A stretch of DNA of 64,000 bases from Meghimatium bilineatum (taxonomy: Eukaryota > Mollusca > Gastropoda > Stylommatophora > Philomycidae). The translations under genes and the position numbers were made by a program. Every line of letters begins with the position of its first letter. Within the stretch, counting starts at the first letter, position 1. The stretch is from assembly GCA_034231615.1 (NCBI GenBank), contig CM067298.1, positions 23,591,934-23,655,933 of the forward strand. The letters run 5' to 3'. The notes beneath the pieces are model-generated. The model was given only the letters and a program-made list of their open reading frames with translations, was not told where the DNA came from and did no database searches. Of the stretch, positions 55,801 to 63,590 are shown in pieces.

Positions 55801-58800
55801 TAGTGTAGTTTTATATTTAAATTCTGCATAAGACGGATATGGCCCCACACATCCGTCTTCGGCGATGCATTTGAGAATGAACGCTGAAGAAGAAGATATT
55901 TAAATTATTTGTCAAAAATAATCTTGCAGTGTATAAAAGTTGAAGGTGGAAGAAGCAGAAACAAGGAAAAAGAAAATCATGGGAAGACAATATCAATAGA
56001 AATAGCTGGAAGACTCTGTGTTGATGCACCAATGTAGTACCCTTATAACCCTAATGGGTTATAGGTTTATGGATGGATATATTTAATTTTAATCAAAGGC
56101 TTCATATGGTAACAGATGACACTGTTTTAAGACAAATAAGGGCAAAAACCACTAAAGTGTACAGAATGCCATGATGATGATTTGACGACTAACTATCACA
56201 AAATAAATGGTTTCTTATAGAAACGAGTTAAATAACTCTTAATGGACCCAAATGACAAATAGATTGTCACTTAGTCTGGAGATGAAATATGGAAACAGCA
56301 AATAGGTTGTCAGTCTACTATGCGATAACAATAATAGGTCAGAAAAATTTGACATGACCACTGTAAAGTATTTTTTAAATGTATCTGTAATTAAAATTAA
56401 TGAAACTTGCCTGAAGTATGGATAAAACAATAAATATGCAGTTTGCTACCTACAAGTGCATAGAATGAGTTTAAATAAAGTTTTAAGTGTAATTTGTATT
56501 CTGATTTTATCAAATATTTGTTAACATTTACTTCATTATAATTTATTTTTATGGAAATTTATCAGATACATTTTTAACAATTTTGAACGTATAGAGAACT
56601 CATTGTCCAACATTTACATATATATTGTAGGGATACATATTAATACATATTGTAGGGAGTATAATTAAGTGATTCACAATACAGTTGATGATATCTGTCA
56701 TAAATAAAATATTAGTGCTGCAAAACAGGCTTATAAAACTGGTTATTCCTTAGTCCACTAAGTGTTAATACTGCTTTGTAACTATTGTTTTTTTTTTTAC
56801 TTAGCTATAGATAGGATTATGAAAAACTATCCCAAAATGAACAACTTGTCCCCATCGAGGCTAATTCAGTGAAGTGGAGAAGGGGCTTAGTCCAACCAAC
56901 AGAGGCTTGAAACTAAGATTGATTGGGTCATCCCTGACATCGAGCAGGACCACAGTCCCACCTAAGCAATCACTGGTACGGAAATCAGAGATATCGGATC
57001 AAGAGCCGCACCAGCAACCATGGTATCATGCAACACGACTAGAAAACATGTCTTCACAACAAACACAAAAAATCTTTGGTATAAAATCGATATATGATAT
57101 GCCAAAATTGCATGTACTAGGATAAACATCACAAATATTGTTGCTCTGCTGTAAACATCACAATGTCTTCACATTCTCTGTCTCAAACCACGTGAGAAAT
57201 TGATGTTTAATTCAGAGGAAGAAGGAATATGGCAAGGCTATAATTCTTGATGATATTGATTTTGTTGGTAACTTGACATTATTAAGTCCTTCTAATAAGG
57301 CACATAAAATGTTGATTCAAATTTGTAATCTTTTGGAACAAATGGGCCTTAAATTGAAGACCATTTCCAAGACCAAATTATTGATTTTCACCAACATAAA
57401 TTTGGATATTATTTTCAATGGAATTTAGAAAGATGATAACTTCTCCTGTTAGAGCATCAAAATAACAAGATGGAGAGCAAGCAAATTCTGTTCAATTTGC
57501 TTTGATCTCCATTACATTCGGTCACCTAACAAATAACTGGGGGAAAAAAAAGTGAGTGAATATACCAAACTATAACTAACTAATGTAATGTCTGTGCTAA
57601 CGTATGGTTGTGAAAGCTGGAGAATAACAAAGATATTGGAAAAGAAATTATATGTACTGGGGTATTTAAAAATAAATATTTTAGAGAACTTTTGAATATT
57701 AGCTGGGAAGGATTCAAAATCAACAAGCAAATAATGGAGGACACCCCAAACAGCAATGTTTCTGCAATAATAATAATTTTTTATATACATATATAACATC
57801 CCTTAGAATAAATGATAACAGGCTGCCACTGGAAGCTTTATAATAGGGACCAGATAGCAACAGAGAAAGACCAAAAGTGGCTCTTAATAGAACAACCATT
57901 ATGGAAAGCAGAACTATGGGTTCTGCATTACAGCATTATAAGAATTGCACAGCTGCATTACATTGTTTGAATTGAAGAGCACTGTTTCTGCCTTAAATAC
58001 AATTTTAAAAAAAATTTAAACTTCTGCTGGATCTCTCTCGTATTAAGACAACAGTGCTACTAGATTTCCAGCAGAACAGAGATGCATCGTGTTTCCTCTA
58101 TGAGATTTCCAAGTATCTCAAATGTGTTCTTGAAATTGATGTTAAACTTATCCTTCATATCTTTGTGAGGATTTGTTTGTTGTATTTGTGACTAGATATA
58201 ACTTGGTAATGCTTGCTTTCTACAACATTCCTATAGATTCCAGGTATAGGAAATGTAACAGAGAAACTGCTAGAAGCATTGGGTGTGGTAACCTGCCATG
58301 ATCTTTATGAAAAGAGAGGACTACTCTATCATGCTTTTTCAGCAATTTCCTTCCATCATTTCATATCTATTACTATGGGTATAGGATCTTCAACTCTAGA
58401 AAGGTAAATATATTTCAGTGTTGCATAAGTTCTATTAACATTTTTGTCAATCTGTTGCTGGGTTTTTCTTGTGCTTGCAGTCATGCAATACACTTTTTAG
58501 ATAAACACAAAATTCTAACTCCAGCAATTTATAAAGTTGTTCATAACCATATGATGTTTTATTTCTATTTAGAGATGCAAAGAGGGTTTTGCAATGCTTT
58601 CATACAATACCCAGGGAGTCTGATAGATAGCCAAGACCATATAATCACCTTCAGTGGTGCATTCCGACAACAGGTAGATTTAAGGCTTGTGCGAAGCACC
58701 TGGCAAACGTTTAAGAAATTGATCTTGAACTGAGATATATTGCAGAAGACGGATGTGTCGGGCCATTGGTGCAAATAAAACGGCGACACAACGCATTTCC

Positions 58801-60409
58801 ATTCTCTGGACTACATCCTGCTGGAAATCTGTAGGATCATGGTCCTGCTACAAGGGAGATCCAGTGAGAGTTGGAGAATGAACGCTGAAGAGGAAGATAT
58901 GTTCAGATAAGAATACAATTTCTTGCATATGTAGTATCAACAGTATCTTCTTGGTCATAACATCAAAGCAGGTTATGGTGTCTATATAGAATATCCAGAC
59001 AAAGCATCTAATGAGTTGTTTGATGCCTGTGGGGAGATATGTTCTAACTATAAAGCTGAAATAACAGCACTAGAAGTTGCCTTGTACCACCTGAAGACCA
59101 TATTTGATGCTTTTCCATCAAAAGTCCAAAACATTTTGATTTTTACAGATTCTATGTCTGCTCTTCAAGCACTAGAATGTGATAGACATTGTGAACCTGA
59201 GCTAGTTGAAATATATCACAGTGCCAACCAGCTGCTTACATCTTATAAAGTCAGCATTGTTATACAGTGGATTCCTGGCCACTCAAACACACCTGTGACA
59301 AGGCAGACAGACTAGCAACGAAGGGAGCACAACAAGAACAGGCATATACACAAACAACCATGCACACAGTTAAAATGATGTCGAAATCTGTGAACAAAGA
59401 AAATTGGATGAACAGATGGGCCATGGGAAACACTGGGAGGGAAATCTATAAAATCTAATAAATATGACCAGCCCAAATCCTAAAAAAAACATCAATCTCT
59501 TGGGAAGAAAAGACTAGAATATCATCTTCAGATTGTGCACACAATATGTACAGCTTAACAATCACCTGAACAGAACAGAATACAACCACAACACACTCCA
59601 GGGTACTGGATGTGCACTCATTCCTATGAAACTATTGACCACTACCTTTTTAAATGCCCAGCGCTGGAGGACATCAGGAAAATGCTTCTCCCTCCGGGGT
59701 CAGATAAATGGAACACATTATATGGAATAAAACAACAGCTCACAAACACATGCATATATCACGCAATGGCATTGGGTCAAAGGGCATGAGCCCAAGAATC
59801 AACCCTAAGACAACTGAATGCTTGTTGCAGATCTGCCCAATCTACGATAAACAACAGAGAGACACTTGTCCATCTCATGTCTCCTTCCATGAAAAAACCC
59901 TACATCACTGGAGCCTGGAGTTGACTGCTACCTTTGTCAGAGTAATCATGGTTAACATCTGAGAGTGAACAAGAAGAATGAACTAACAGTACAGCATATT
60001 CACAGTCTTAAATCACATGAAGAACCATGAGGTTAAATGAGTGAATGCAGATTTCATTTACAGCTTCTTGATGATGCATAATATTAATAGTGGAATCCCT
60101 CTATAGCGCATTCTTTTATAACAAATTTTCCTATACAGCAACATTTTTCAAAATTCCTAATTATACTTATTATATATTGTTTGTACTGTATATAGTGAAT
60201 TTATGTTATAACATACATATTTTGTCGGTCCAGACCAAGATGTTGTAATGTGATTTCACGGTATTATTTTGATTTGTAGGGACAGTGAGAGAAAGAGCAT
60301 CAGTACTGAACAAACATTTGGTGATTTAGTACAGCCAAAGGAACTGTTTGACAAGTGTCAAGAGTTATCTCATATTCTTGCTCAAGACTTAAGGAAAGAG
60401 AAACTTCTG
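43578..60409 (+). CDS. POLK: POLK, DNA polymerase kappa (seven coding exons, 3' part outside the window)
   Basis: Exons 43578..43854, 48173..48291, 51506..51658, 53140..53677, 55636..55760, 58237..58403 and 60280..60409 join in frame to 503 codons with GT-AG introns throughout. POLK is a nuclear Y-family polymerase that copies past damaged bases, best known for minor-groove guanine adducts. Residues 1..145 are the N-terminal extension (N-clasp) with the conserved [34 protein letters not shown] gives catalytic D154 and the steric-gate Y159. [10 protein letters not shown] gives D245 and E246. [19 protein letters not shown] is palm/fingers sequence. [15 protein letters not shown] is the thumb helix-hairpin-helix. 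Exon 7 starts the little finger. The rest of the little finger and the zinc-finger tail lie beyond the window. No stop or frameshift is seen, so the gene appears functional. Confidence 0.97.
43955..44045. repeat. tRNA-derived SINE remnant
   Basis: AGGAATTGAATTTTCCCGTT and GGTAGTCTCAAGAAT, then CTCTGGCTTCCTACTTAAAT, match 12480..12560. It lies about 100 bases inside POLK intron 1. Confidence 0.4.
44137..44428 (-). repeat. SINE family B copy
   Basis: Minus-oriented full-length B from TCTTCTTCTTTTGCGCTCG to CCCTGGCAACACATGGGTG. GGCTGTAGT on the left and GACTGTAGT on the right may be the target duplication. A short inverted extra (CACATCCCCTAATTGGGATG) lies in the middle. Confidence 0.82.
44955..46560 (-). 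mobile_element. Penelope-like element (second copy), decayed
   Basis: The minus strand reads an RT C-terminal region ([19 protein letters not shown], about 46540) and then [27 protein letters not shown] start follows ([20 protein letters not shown], about 46110..46040), then [16 protein letters not shown]. Near 44955..45000 the tail has TTGATAAAGACTTTTTTTCG followed by TCAAAATGTTGA, the same kind of hairpin tail as the 21-kb element. Many stops and frameshifts occur, and a LINE is inserted at 45145..45502. Confidence 0.75.
45145..45502 (-). pseudogene. LINE 3' insertion (AACAT-tailed family), 11-bp target duplication
   Basis: GAAAGTACAGT flanks it at 45134..45144 and 45503..45513. The minus strand carries [18 protein letters not shown] and [18 protein letters not shown], then the stop and a tail read on the plus strand as TATGTTATGTTATGTT. 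It interrupts the second Penelope-like element. Confidence 0.9.
46561..47373. other. No recognisable gene
   Basis: POLK intron 1 sequence. A plus-strand frame near 46828..47217 has no domain I recognise. The last 13 bases (47361..47373) are the target duplication of the next SINE. Confidence 0.4.
47374..47524 (-). repeat. SINE family A, complete, 13-bp target duplication
   Basis: TGTATTACAGTTC occurs at 47361..47373 and 47525..47537, identical. The minus-oriented element is close to the family consensus (CCGAAGACGGATGTGTCGGG head). It is a young copy and a good reference for family A. Confidence 0.92.
47578..47793 (+). repeat. SINE family B copy, 5' incomplete
   Basis: Plus-oriented from AGAGAGCAAAGAATAGTGAC to GAGTTTGAGAAAGAACAAAA. 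The GGCGACTAAGG block is reduced and the tail is eroded. Confidence 0.7.
47850..48131 (+). repeat. SINE family B, complete, 12-bp target duplication, 29 bases from POLK exon 2
   Basis: TAATTTAACTCG flanks it at 47838..47849 and 48132..48143. The 282-base element is near-consensus and ends AACGCAGAAGAAGAAGAAG. Only 29 bases separate the right duplication from the first base of POLK exon 2 at 48173, so the insertion lies where branch-point sequence would be expected. Confidence 0.93.
48173..48291 (+). CDS. POLK: POLK coding exon 2
   Basis: 119 bases between the acceptor TCACAG and donor CAGGTAAAG. With the split glycine it reads [20 protein letters not shown], then [30 protein letters not shown] corresponds to the human RFYGNELKKE segment of the N-clasp. 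It ends in phase 0. Confidence 0.93.
48300..48590 (+). pseudogene. LINE 3' scrap, same family as 18797..20395
   Basis: Recognised by the blocks equivalent to LAWFGHV-RHDSL, the Gly-Arg-rich stretch and the terminal GTACACCTATGGCCCTGATG, then GGGTTACAGGTTTATAAATA. It has several small indels and begins about 10 bases after the exon-2 donor. Confidence 0.75.
48590..50237. repeat. 47-bp satellite array in POLK intron 2
   Basis: About 30 tandem copies of a 47-base unit (ATTCATATTACTAGAACTAT, GTGGAAGTCAGG, TAATATAGACTAG), with a variant 4 bases longer carrying GACATGCATTC. A higher-order block of about 290 bases is repeated (for instance the unit starts at 49621 and 49911). A family A SINE interrupts it at about 48968..49133. 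Each unit carries CAGGTAATAT, which resembles a 5' splice site. Confidence 0.95.
48968..49133 (-). repeat. SINE family A inserted in the satellite
   Basis: Minus-oriented A. The left flank GACTAGGTATTC and right flank GACTACGCATTC are both satellite sequence and fit a target duplication of about 12 bases. It shows the array existed before this SINE arrived. Confidence 0.85.
50430..50666 (+). pseudogene. Jockey-like LINE 3' end
   Basis: The plus strand reads [19 protein letters not shown], the LINE C-terminal knuckle, then CAGGGCTGGTGACCACAGTT, CAGCGTCTGACTTTGGCTGG and a GGAAGAAGAAG tail. It is the same family as 15913..16152. Confidence 0.7.
50667..51505. other. POLK intron 2, no gene
   Basis: No conserved frame. 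At 51376..51420 a short family E 3' tail is present (GGTTGGTTGCTGATCCATGG). Confidence 0.4.
51506..51658 (+). CDS. POLK: POLK coding exon 3, first catalytic motif
   Basis: 153 bases between the acceptor CACTGTAG and donor CTGGTAAGG. It encodes [20 protein letters not shown], then [20 protein letters not shown], then [11 protein letters not shown]. It contains the metal-binding aspartate (HVD) and the steric-gate tyrosine. It begins and ends in phase 0. Confidence 0.98.
51826..51984 (+). repeat. SINE family A with 9-bp target duplication
   Basis: GATCAGGAA at 51817..51825 and 51985..51993. The plus-oriented element runs from TGACCACTGAAGATGGATGT to AGTTTGAGAATTAACGTTAA with an A-rich tail. 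Confidence 0.88.
51994..52690 (+). repeat. Element D, plus-oriented copy
   Basis: Aligns by eye with the reverse complement of 34950..36110. Shared marks are GTGCAAAGGGTACTA (compare GTGCAAAGGGAACGC), AACCAAGATTCTAAATGTAC, GAGGGGCGGCCAATGTTGAT and CTCGGCTGAGAGGG. It has only about one of the 106-base internal units. It lies in POLK intron 3. Confidence 0.65.
52691..53090 (-). pseudogene. LINE remnant (RT C-terminal)
   Basis: The minus strand reads [20 protein letters not shown], then [25 protein letters not shown] and a stop-rich end. The MMKIPWT block is typical after the palm region in RTE-like LINEs. It ends about 50 bases before the exon-4 acceptor. Confidence 0.7.
53140..53677 (+). CDS. 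POLK: POLK coding exon 4, second catalytic motif
   Basis: 538 bases after the acceptor TATTTCAG and before GCAGGTACT. It encodes [20 protein letters not shown], then [17 protein letters not shown] and [17 protein letters not shown] with the catalytic Asp-Glu pair. A loop of about 75 residues follows that contains CSLCKKQ and varies between species. It ends [20 protein letters not shown]. It is the longest exon and is fully open. Confidence 0.97.
54210..54290 (-). repeat. Short 5'-truncated SINE A, 12-bp target duplication
   Basis: GTATGACAATAT occurs at 54198..54209 and 54291..54302. Only the 3' 81 bases of family A are present. It confirms the tail end of the family and the target-primed mechanism. 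Confidence 0.88.
54303..54749. other. POLK intron 4, no gene
   Basis: AT-rich, with no conserved frame or repeat noticed. Confidence 0.4.
54750..55235 (+). pseudogene. LINE reverse-transcriptase fragment
   Basis: Plus-strand pieces read [20 protein letters not shown], then [20 protein letters not shown], then a [14 protein letters not shown] block. The catalytic dipeptide block is changed ([10 protein letters not shown] near 55165, where YADD or FADD is expected). Stops and indels are frequent. It lies in POLK intron 4. Confidence 0.75.
55414..55621. repeat. 36-bp minisatellite ending 14 bases before POLK exon 5
   Basis: Almost six copies of a 36-base unit with CTTGCTATCTTAGTATACAT and GTTAAATTCAA. 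The last copy breaks off at GTATGCATGTAAAATTTTTC, which leads into the exon-5 acceptor. Confidence 0.93.
55636..55760 (+). CDS. POLK: POLK coding exon 5
   Basis: 125 bases after the acceptor TTTTTCACCAG and before AAGGTTTCA. It encodes [20 protein letters not shown], then [20 protein letters not shown], then RK. This matches the human [20 protein letters not shown] region almost residue for residue. The donor GTTTCA is weaker than the others. Confidence 0.97.
55835..55898. repeat. SINE family A rearranged fragment
   Basis: The minus head end (ACACATCCGTCTTCGGCGA) is fused to the plus 3' end (TTTGAGAATGAACGCTGAAG) with the middle lost. Two opposed fragments meet within 64 bases. Confidence 0.55.
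55905..56075 (+). pseudogene. LINE 3' scrap, same family as 18797..20395
   Basis: It covers the Gly-Arg-rich C-terminus ([18 protein letters not shown]) and the ending GTAGTACCCTTATAACCCTA, then GGGTTATAGGTTTATGGATG. It is strongly truncated. Confidence 0.7.
56080..57214. other. POLK intron 5, mostly unassigned
   Basis: AT-rich with no gene. The segment 56850..57000 is related in reverse to 24425..24560, an unnamed dispersed repeat. Confidence 0.4.
57215..57960 (+). pseudogene. LINE RT C-terminal remnant
   Basis: Plus-strand pieces read [16 protein letters not shown] (a decayed ADD-type block), then [38 protein letters not shown], and a RPKVALN-like block followed by TTIMES. The order matches an RTE-like ORF2 from the active site to the C-terminus, with many frameshifts. 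Confidence 0.65.
58018..58100 (-). repeat. SINE family A fragment
   Basis: AAACTTCTGCTGGATCTCTC, then GATTTCCAGCAGAACAGAGA, is the 3' half of a minus A element. The tail is replaced by an A-rich run at 58000..58020. Confidence 0.6.
58237..58403 (+). CDS. POLK: POLK coding exon 6, thumb helix-hairpin-helix
   Basis: 167 bases after the acceptor CATTCCTATAG and before AAGGTAAAT. It encodes [20 protein letters not shown], then [20 protein letters not shown], then [29 protein letters not shown] is the DNA-binding hairpin (human GIGKVTEKMLKALG). Confidence 0.97.
58741..58897 (+). repeat. SINE family A copy
   Basis: Plus-oriented, near-consensus from GCAGAAGACGGATGTGTCGG to AGAATGAACGCTGAAGAGG. 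AGATATATTGCAG on the left and AGATATGTTCAG on the right look like a decayed target duplication. Confidence 0.85.
58950..59815 (+). pseudogene. RNase-H-bearing LINE 3' part, source of the family E tail
   Basis: The plus strand reads a ribonuclease [52 protein letters not shown], then frameshifts to [13 protein letters not shown] knuckle follows ([20 protein letters not shown]) and the frame ends near HAMALGQRA and a stop. The last bases, TTGGGTCAAAGGGCATGAGC, equal the conserved end of SINE family E. The RT is not present. Confidence 0.8.
60087..60262. mobile_element. Family G MITE-like unit, 17 bases from POLK exon 7
   Basis: From ATAGTGGAATCCCTCTATAG to GTAATGTGATTTCACGGTAT. It is the inverted arrangement of 43022..43206, with internal GTCGGTCCAGACCAAGATGT. 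It ends just before the pyrimidine tract of the exon-7 acceptor. Confidence 0.65.
60280..60409 (+). CDS. POLK: POLK coding exon 7 (last in window)
   Basis: 130 bases after the acceptor GATTTGTAG and before CTGGTAATA. With the split arginine it reads [20 protein letters not shown], then [20 protein letters not shown], then EKLL, equal to the start of the little-finger domain (human DGERKSMSVERTF). It ends in phase 0. The following exon, expected to begin like GRTVTIKLK, was not found before 64000. Confidence 0.95.
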
Positions 60410-61009
60410 GTAATATTTTTCGGTACAATACGGGCATCTGAGTCAAAATTATTTCGCGGAAATATTGCTAAAGATGCAGTATGCATTTTACAGTTACAAG
60501 GACTGCTGCCAGATGTAAAAATTTGCGCTCTACCCACTGAGACCCCCACTGCCATGACTGGCTGCACATCTTTTCATTTTGTAGTCCTCTTCAAGTTTGT
60601 AACAAATGCAAACATATGGCATCTTTATCTGTAGCTCAGTAAATAGGCGTCTCTGATTAAATTAGCCATTTTGTTTTTGTGACTAGTGATATGATTTGTG
60701 ACAGCACAAAAGTTGCACATACTATAACAAAGTTGGAATGTGGCTCTGCTGCCTATATTGAACCCATTTTTATATTATTTTATTTAGACCAGGTGGTCTT
60801 CAATATTACTGCATCAGGTCCTTTATAGAAAACTAAAGCAATAGCAAATTAATGTGATGTCTAGCCTATAGTCAGTTACTATATGCTGTGTATGTGTTTG
60901 AAATGAGAAAATTTTAAAGGGGTTGATAGCTCAATGGTTACGACAGCTATTGTTGCACATCTCTATAGAATGATAAAAGATTTACAAGAGTGAAATTTAG
61001 AGATTTATG
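60410..61009. other. POLK intron 7 start, no gene
   Basis: The exon-7 frame stays open to 60634, but the residues after LL do not resemble POLK and the donor is good, so this is intron. GATAGCTCAATGGTTACGAC at 60925 is a weak tRNA-like A-box phrase. Confidence 0.45.
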
Positions 61010-61440
61010 CATTCGTTCTCAGACTCCAGCAAATTAACAGGATCTAGTCTATCTATCTATTAGCTGTGGCCCTTGTCTGCCTTGAGGCGTCAGGGGTGGA
61101 AGAGTTCTCTGGAGATGGCATTTTTGTGTGCTGTTTGTAAGCTTGTTCCTTTGGCTTCTTTGATCCATCTTTTACATGGTCTGCCTCTGGCTTTATAACT
61201 GTTATGTCTATGGATCTAGTCCAAAGGATAAAATTCATTGTGTCAGAATTTACAGGATACCGATATCTGAACCTTTCTGCCAGTAACACTCAACTAGCAT
61301 GTATTTTGGGTCACTTTATATAGAATAGGACAGTTAATGTCACCCCAGATACCTCCTTAGTCACCTCTTACAATATGTATGGTTGGTCATAATGTTAATT
61401 TTTCCTCCCCTTTAACACAGAGGTGCAATTTATAAACATT
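61010..61440 (-). repeat. SINE family B, interrupted
   Basis: The minus-oriented B tail/core end (GCATTCGTTCTCAGACTCC) begins at 61010. It is interrupted at 61050..61211 and resumes through TCTGAACCTTTCTGCCAGTA to TACAATATGTATGGTTGGTC. It is a diverged copy. Confidence 0.65.
61050..61211 (-). pseudogene. Short LINE 3' insertion with 10-bp target duplication
   Basis: GGATCTAGTC flanks it at 61040..61049 and 61212..61221. The minus strand carries a KPEADHVKDGSKKPKEQAYK-like end and a tail read on the plus strand as TATCTATCTATT. It inserted into the B element. Confidence 0.7.
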
Positions 61441-61444
61441 TAAT

Positions 61445-61660
61445 TAGACACTACTTCTTTTTGTTCGCAAACTCCTACAGATTAGAAGTATGTAGTCGTA
61501 TACAGTATGTAAACCTTTCAGCGTGACATATCTGACTTCATCATGGCTTCTAAGTCACTTTACCTTCTATGTGTTAGGACAGCTGACTCCATCCCCAAAA
61601 TCTCCTGAGTCACCACTTATAACATGTATGGCAGGTAATAGTGTTACTCTCCTTTTTTCC
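61445..61660 (-). repeat. SINE family B, diverged
   Basis: Minus-oriented. TTTGTTCGCAAACTCCTACA, then GACATATCTGACTTCATCAT, GGACAGCTGACTCCATCCCC and ATAACATGTATGGCAGGTAA follow the order of family B. Confidence 0.6.
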
Positions 61661-61885
61661 CCTTATTATTTATCATTATTTAACACAGCATTATTTAGAC
61701 CAGGCGTGTCAAACTCAAAAATCACCATGGGCCGCATAAAATACTTTGAGTATACCGGCGGGCCACACTAACAAATCTGAGAAACACTGTAATCTTATTG
61801 AATTATATTTAATTAATTTGCACGCCTACTACAACGGTTTTATTAAGCTAACGCCCCACAACGCCAAATATAACAATTGTAATGC

Positions 61886-62160
61886 AACATTTATTTAAGA
61901 ACGTTCAATCATTTTTACTGTTTAATCAGTGTTTTGTCCTGAGGTGTGAAATCCTACATTTATTTAAGAACATTCAATCATTTGTACTCTTTAATCAGTG
62001 TTTTGTCCTGAGGTGTGAAATCCTACATTTATTTAAGAACATTCAATCATTTGTACTCTTTAATCAGTGTTTTGTCCTGAGGTGTGAAATCCTACATTTA
62101 TTTAAGAACATTCAATCATTTGTACTCTTTAATCAGTGTTTTGTCCTGAGGTTTGATACC
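61886..62160. repeat. 69-bp subterminal tandem array in the second hAT
   Basis: About four copies of a 69-base unit (TTTATTTAAGAACATTCAAT, GTTTTGTCCTGAGGTGTGAA), with TTAAGA starting at 61895 and 61964. Because 69 is a multiple of 3, one frame stays open through it, but this is on the strand opposite the transposase and is not a gene. Confidence 0.92.
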
Positions 62161-62164
62161 TCTT

Positions 62165-63590
62165 TTATATGACATTTTTTCGTATATCTGTCTGAAATGT
62201 ATTTGCAGTTCCGACCTTCATCAGGGATGACAAGTGTTCATCAGTCAGCCTTGTTCTCTGAGAAGTTTTTGTTAATTTCATGAAGGAAAATAACTGTTCA
62301 CACACATAGGTGGAACCGAACATTGCCATAATCCTAGTTGAAAACTTTCTGAAGTTTGTAAACTTTTCAGGCAGGTATGAATAGAAGCCAAGTATGCCGA
62401 CTTCTAGATACTTTGCTTTGAGTGTAGAATCAGACTGCATTTCTAATAGCTCCATCTGCAAGTTTTCCTCTGCTTTAACAACATCAAAGTTGAATGGTGC
62501 AGAGAATAATGCAAAATGGTATTCAAAAGATGAGAAATCACTAAATCCTTCTTGGAACTCTTTTGACAATAAATCTAGGTGACTCTCATATTTAGCAAAG
62601 GTAAGTACAGATTCAGCATTGACCTGGTTTTTGAGTTCTTTGCAGTTAGGAAAATGAATCAATTTTTCACGTGACAACTGTGTCTTCCATAAGCTTATTT
62701 TTGTAATGAAACATTTGATATCGTTGTACAACTGAGTGATGAGTTTGTTTTTGCCTTGTAATTTCAAATTAAGATCACATAATTGTGCAGTTATGTCCAC
62801 AGCAAATGCTAGATCTTGGACCCAACTTTCATCTTTTATTTCATCAGTGTTTTCACCTTAAATCTAAAAAAATAAAGTATTTTCTGGTCTCAGCAAATAA
62901 AATCTTTTCAGCACTTTGTGACACGACAACCAACGGACTGCTGTGTAAAATGGAACATCGGTGAACTGACTATCCATGTCTTCTAATAGCTGACTGAATT
63001 GACGATGATTGAGAGCATTCCATTCGATAAAGTTCACTGTTTTTGTGACCACACTAAGCACGTGATTCAATTTTAAAGTCTTTGAACACAAATTTTGCTG
63101 ATGAATAATGCAGTGAAAATGTGCAAATGATGAATCTGGATACGAGTTCTCAATTTTTGTTCGCAACTTGGCAGCAACACCATTATGTCTGCCAACCATA
63201 TTTGCAGCACCATCAGTAGATAAACATACAAGTCTACTCAAATCAAAATCATAGTCATGCAGAACCTGCTCGACTTGTTCAAAGATGTCATCATCTGCCA
63301 TTTCATCAATCCGTCCAGCAACAGTATTCCTGGTTAACGAAATATCCTTAAATAACTGTGCTTTCTGTGGGCACACAATGTCAGCCACTTTTACAAGGCA
63401 ATACTTTATGAAATCTCCTTCACTGTAAGATTTCCCACTCATGACAACCATTCGGCTGAGTTCATAGCTTGCAGTAACGGAAGCGACATTGGCTTGATCT
63501 ATTTTTGTAAAACATGTCTGTTGCTGTATCAAGTTAGCCTTCAATTCCTTGAGTCTTGAAACATGCATTAAGCCCTCATATTTATCGCAG
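62165..63590 (-). pseudogene. GTF2IRD2-like hAT transposase, broken
   Basis: Two minus-strand frames, 63568..62864 and 62800..62165. The first has SYSEGDFIKYCLVKVADIVC, SLTRNTVAGRIDEMADD, then directly DIFEQVEQVL, RLVCLSTDGAANMVGRHNGV (second catalytic aspartate), FAHFHCIIHQQNLCSKTL and TAVRWLSCHKVLKRFY. The second has VDITAQLCDLNLKLQGKNKL and the C-terminal GSTYVCEQLFSFMKLTKT dimerisation part. Compared with the family, the segment between MADD and DIFEQV that should carry the first catalytic aspartate is missing. The two frames are out of register, so the transposase is dead. Confidence 0.9.

Noticed and set aside
60410..60634. Continuation of the POLK exon-7 frame through 75 more codons
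   Set aside because: The donor at 60410 is good and the residues after it do not resemble the POLK little finger, so it is intron read-through.
61882..62172. 96-codon frame across the 69-bp array
   Set aside because: Same artefact: the unit is a multiple of 3 and the frame is antisense to the hAT transposase side.
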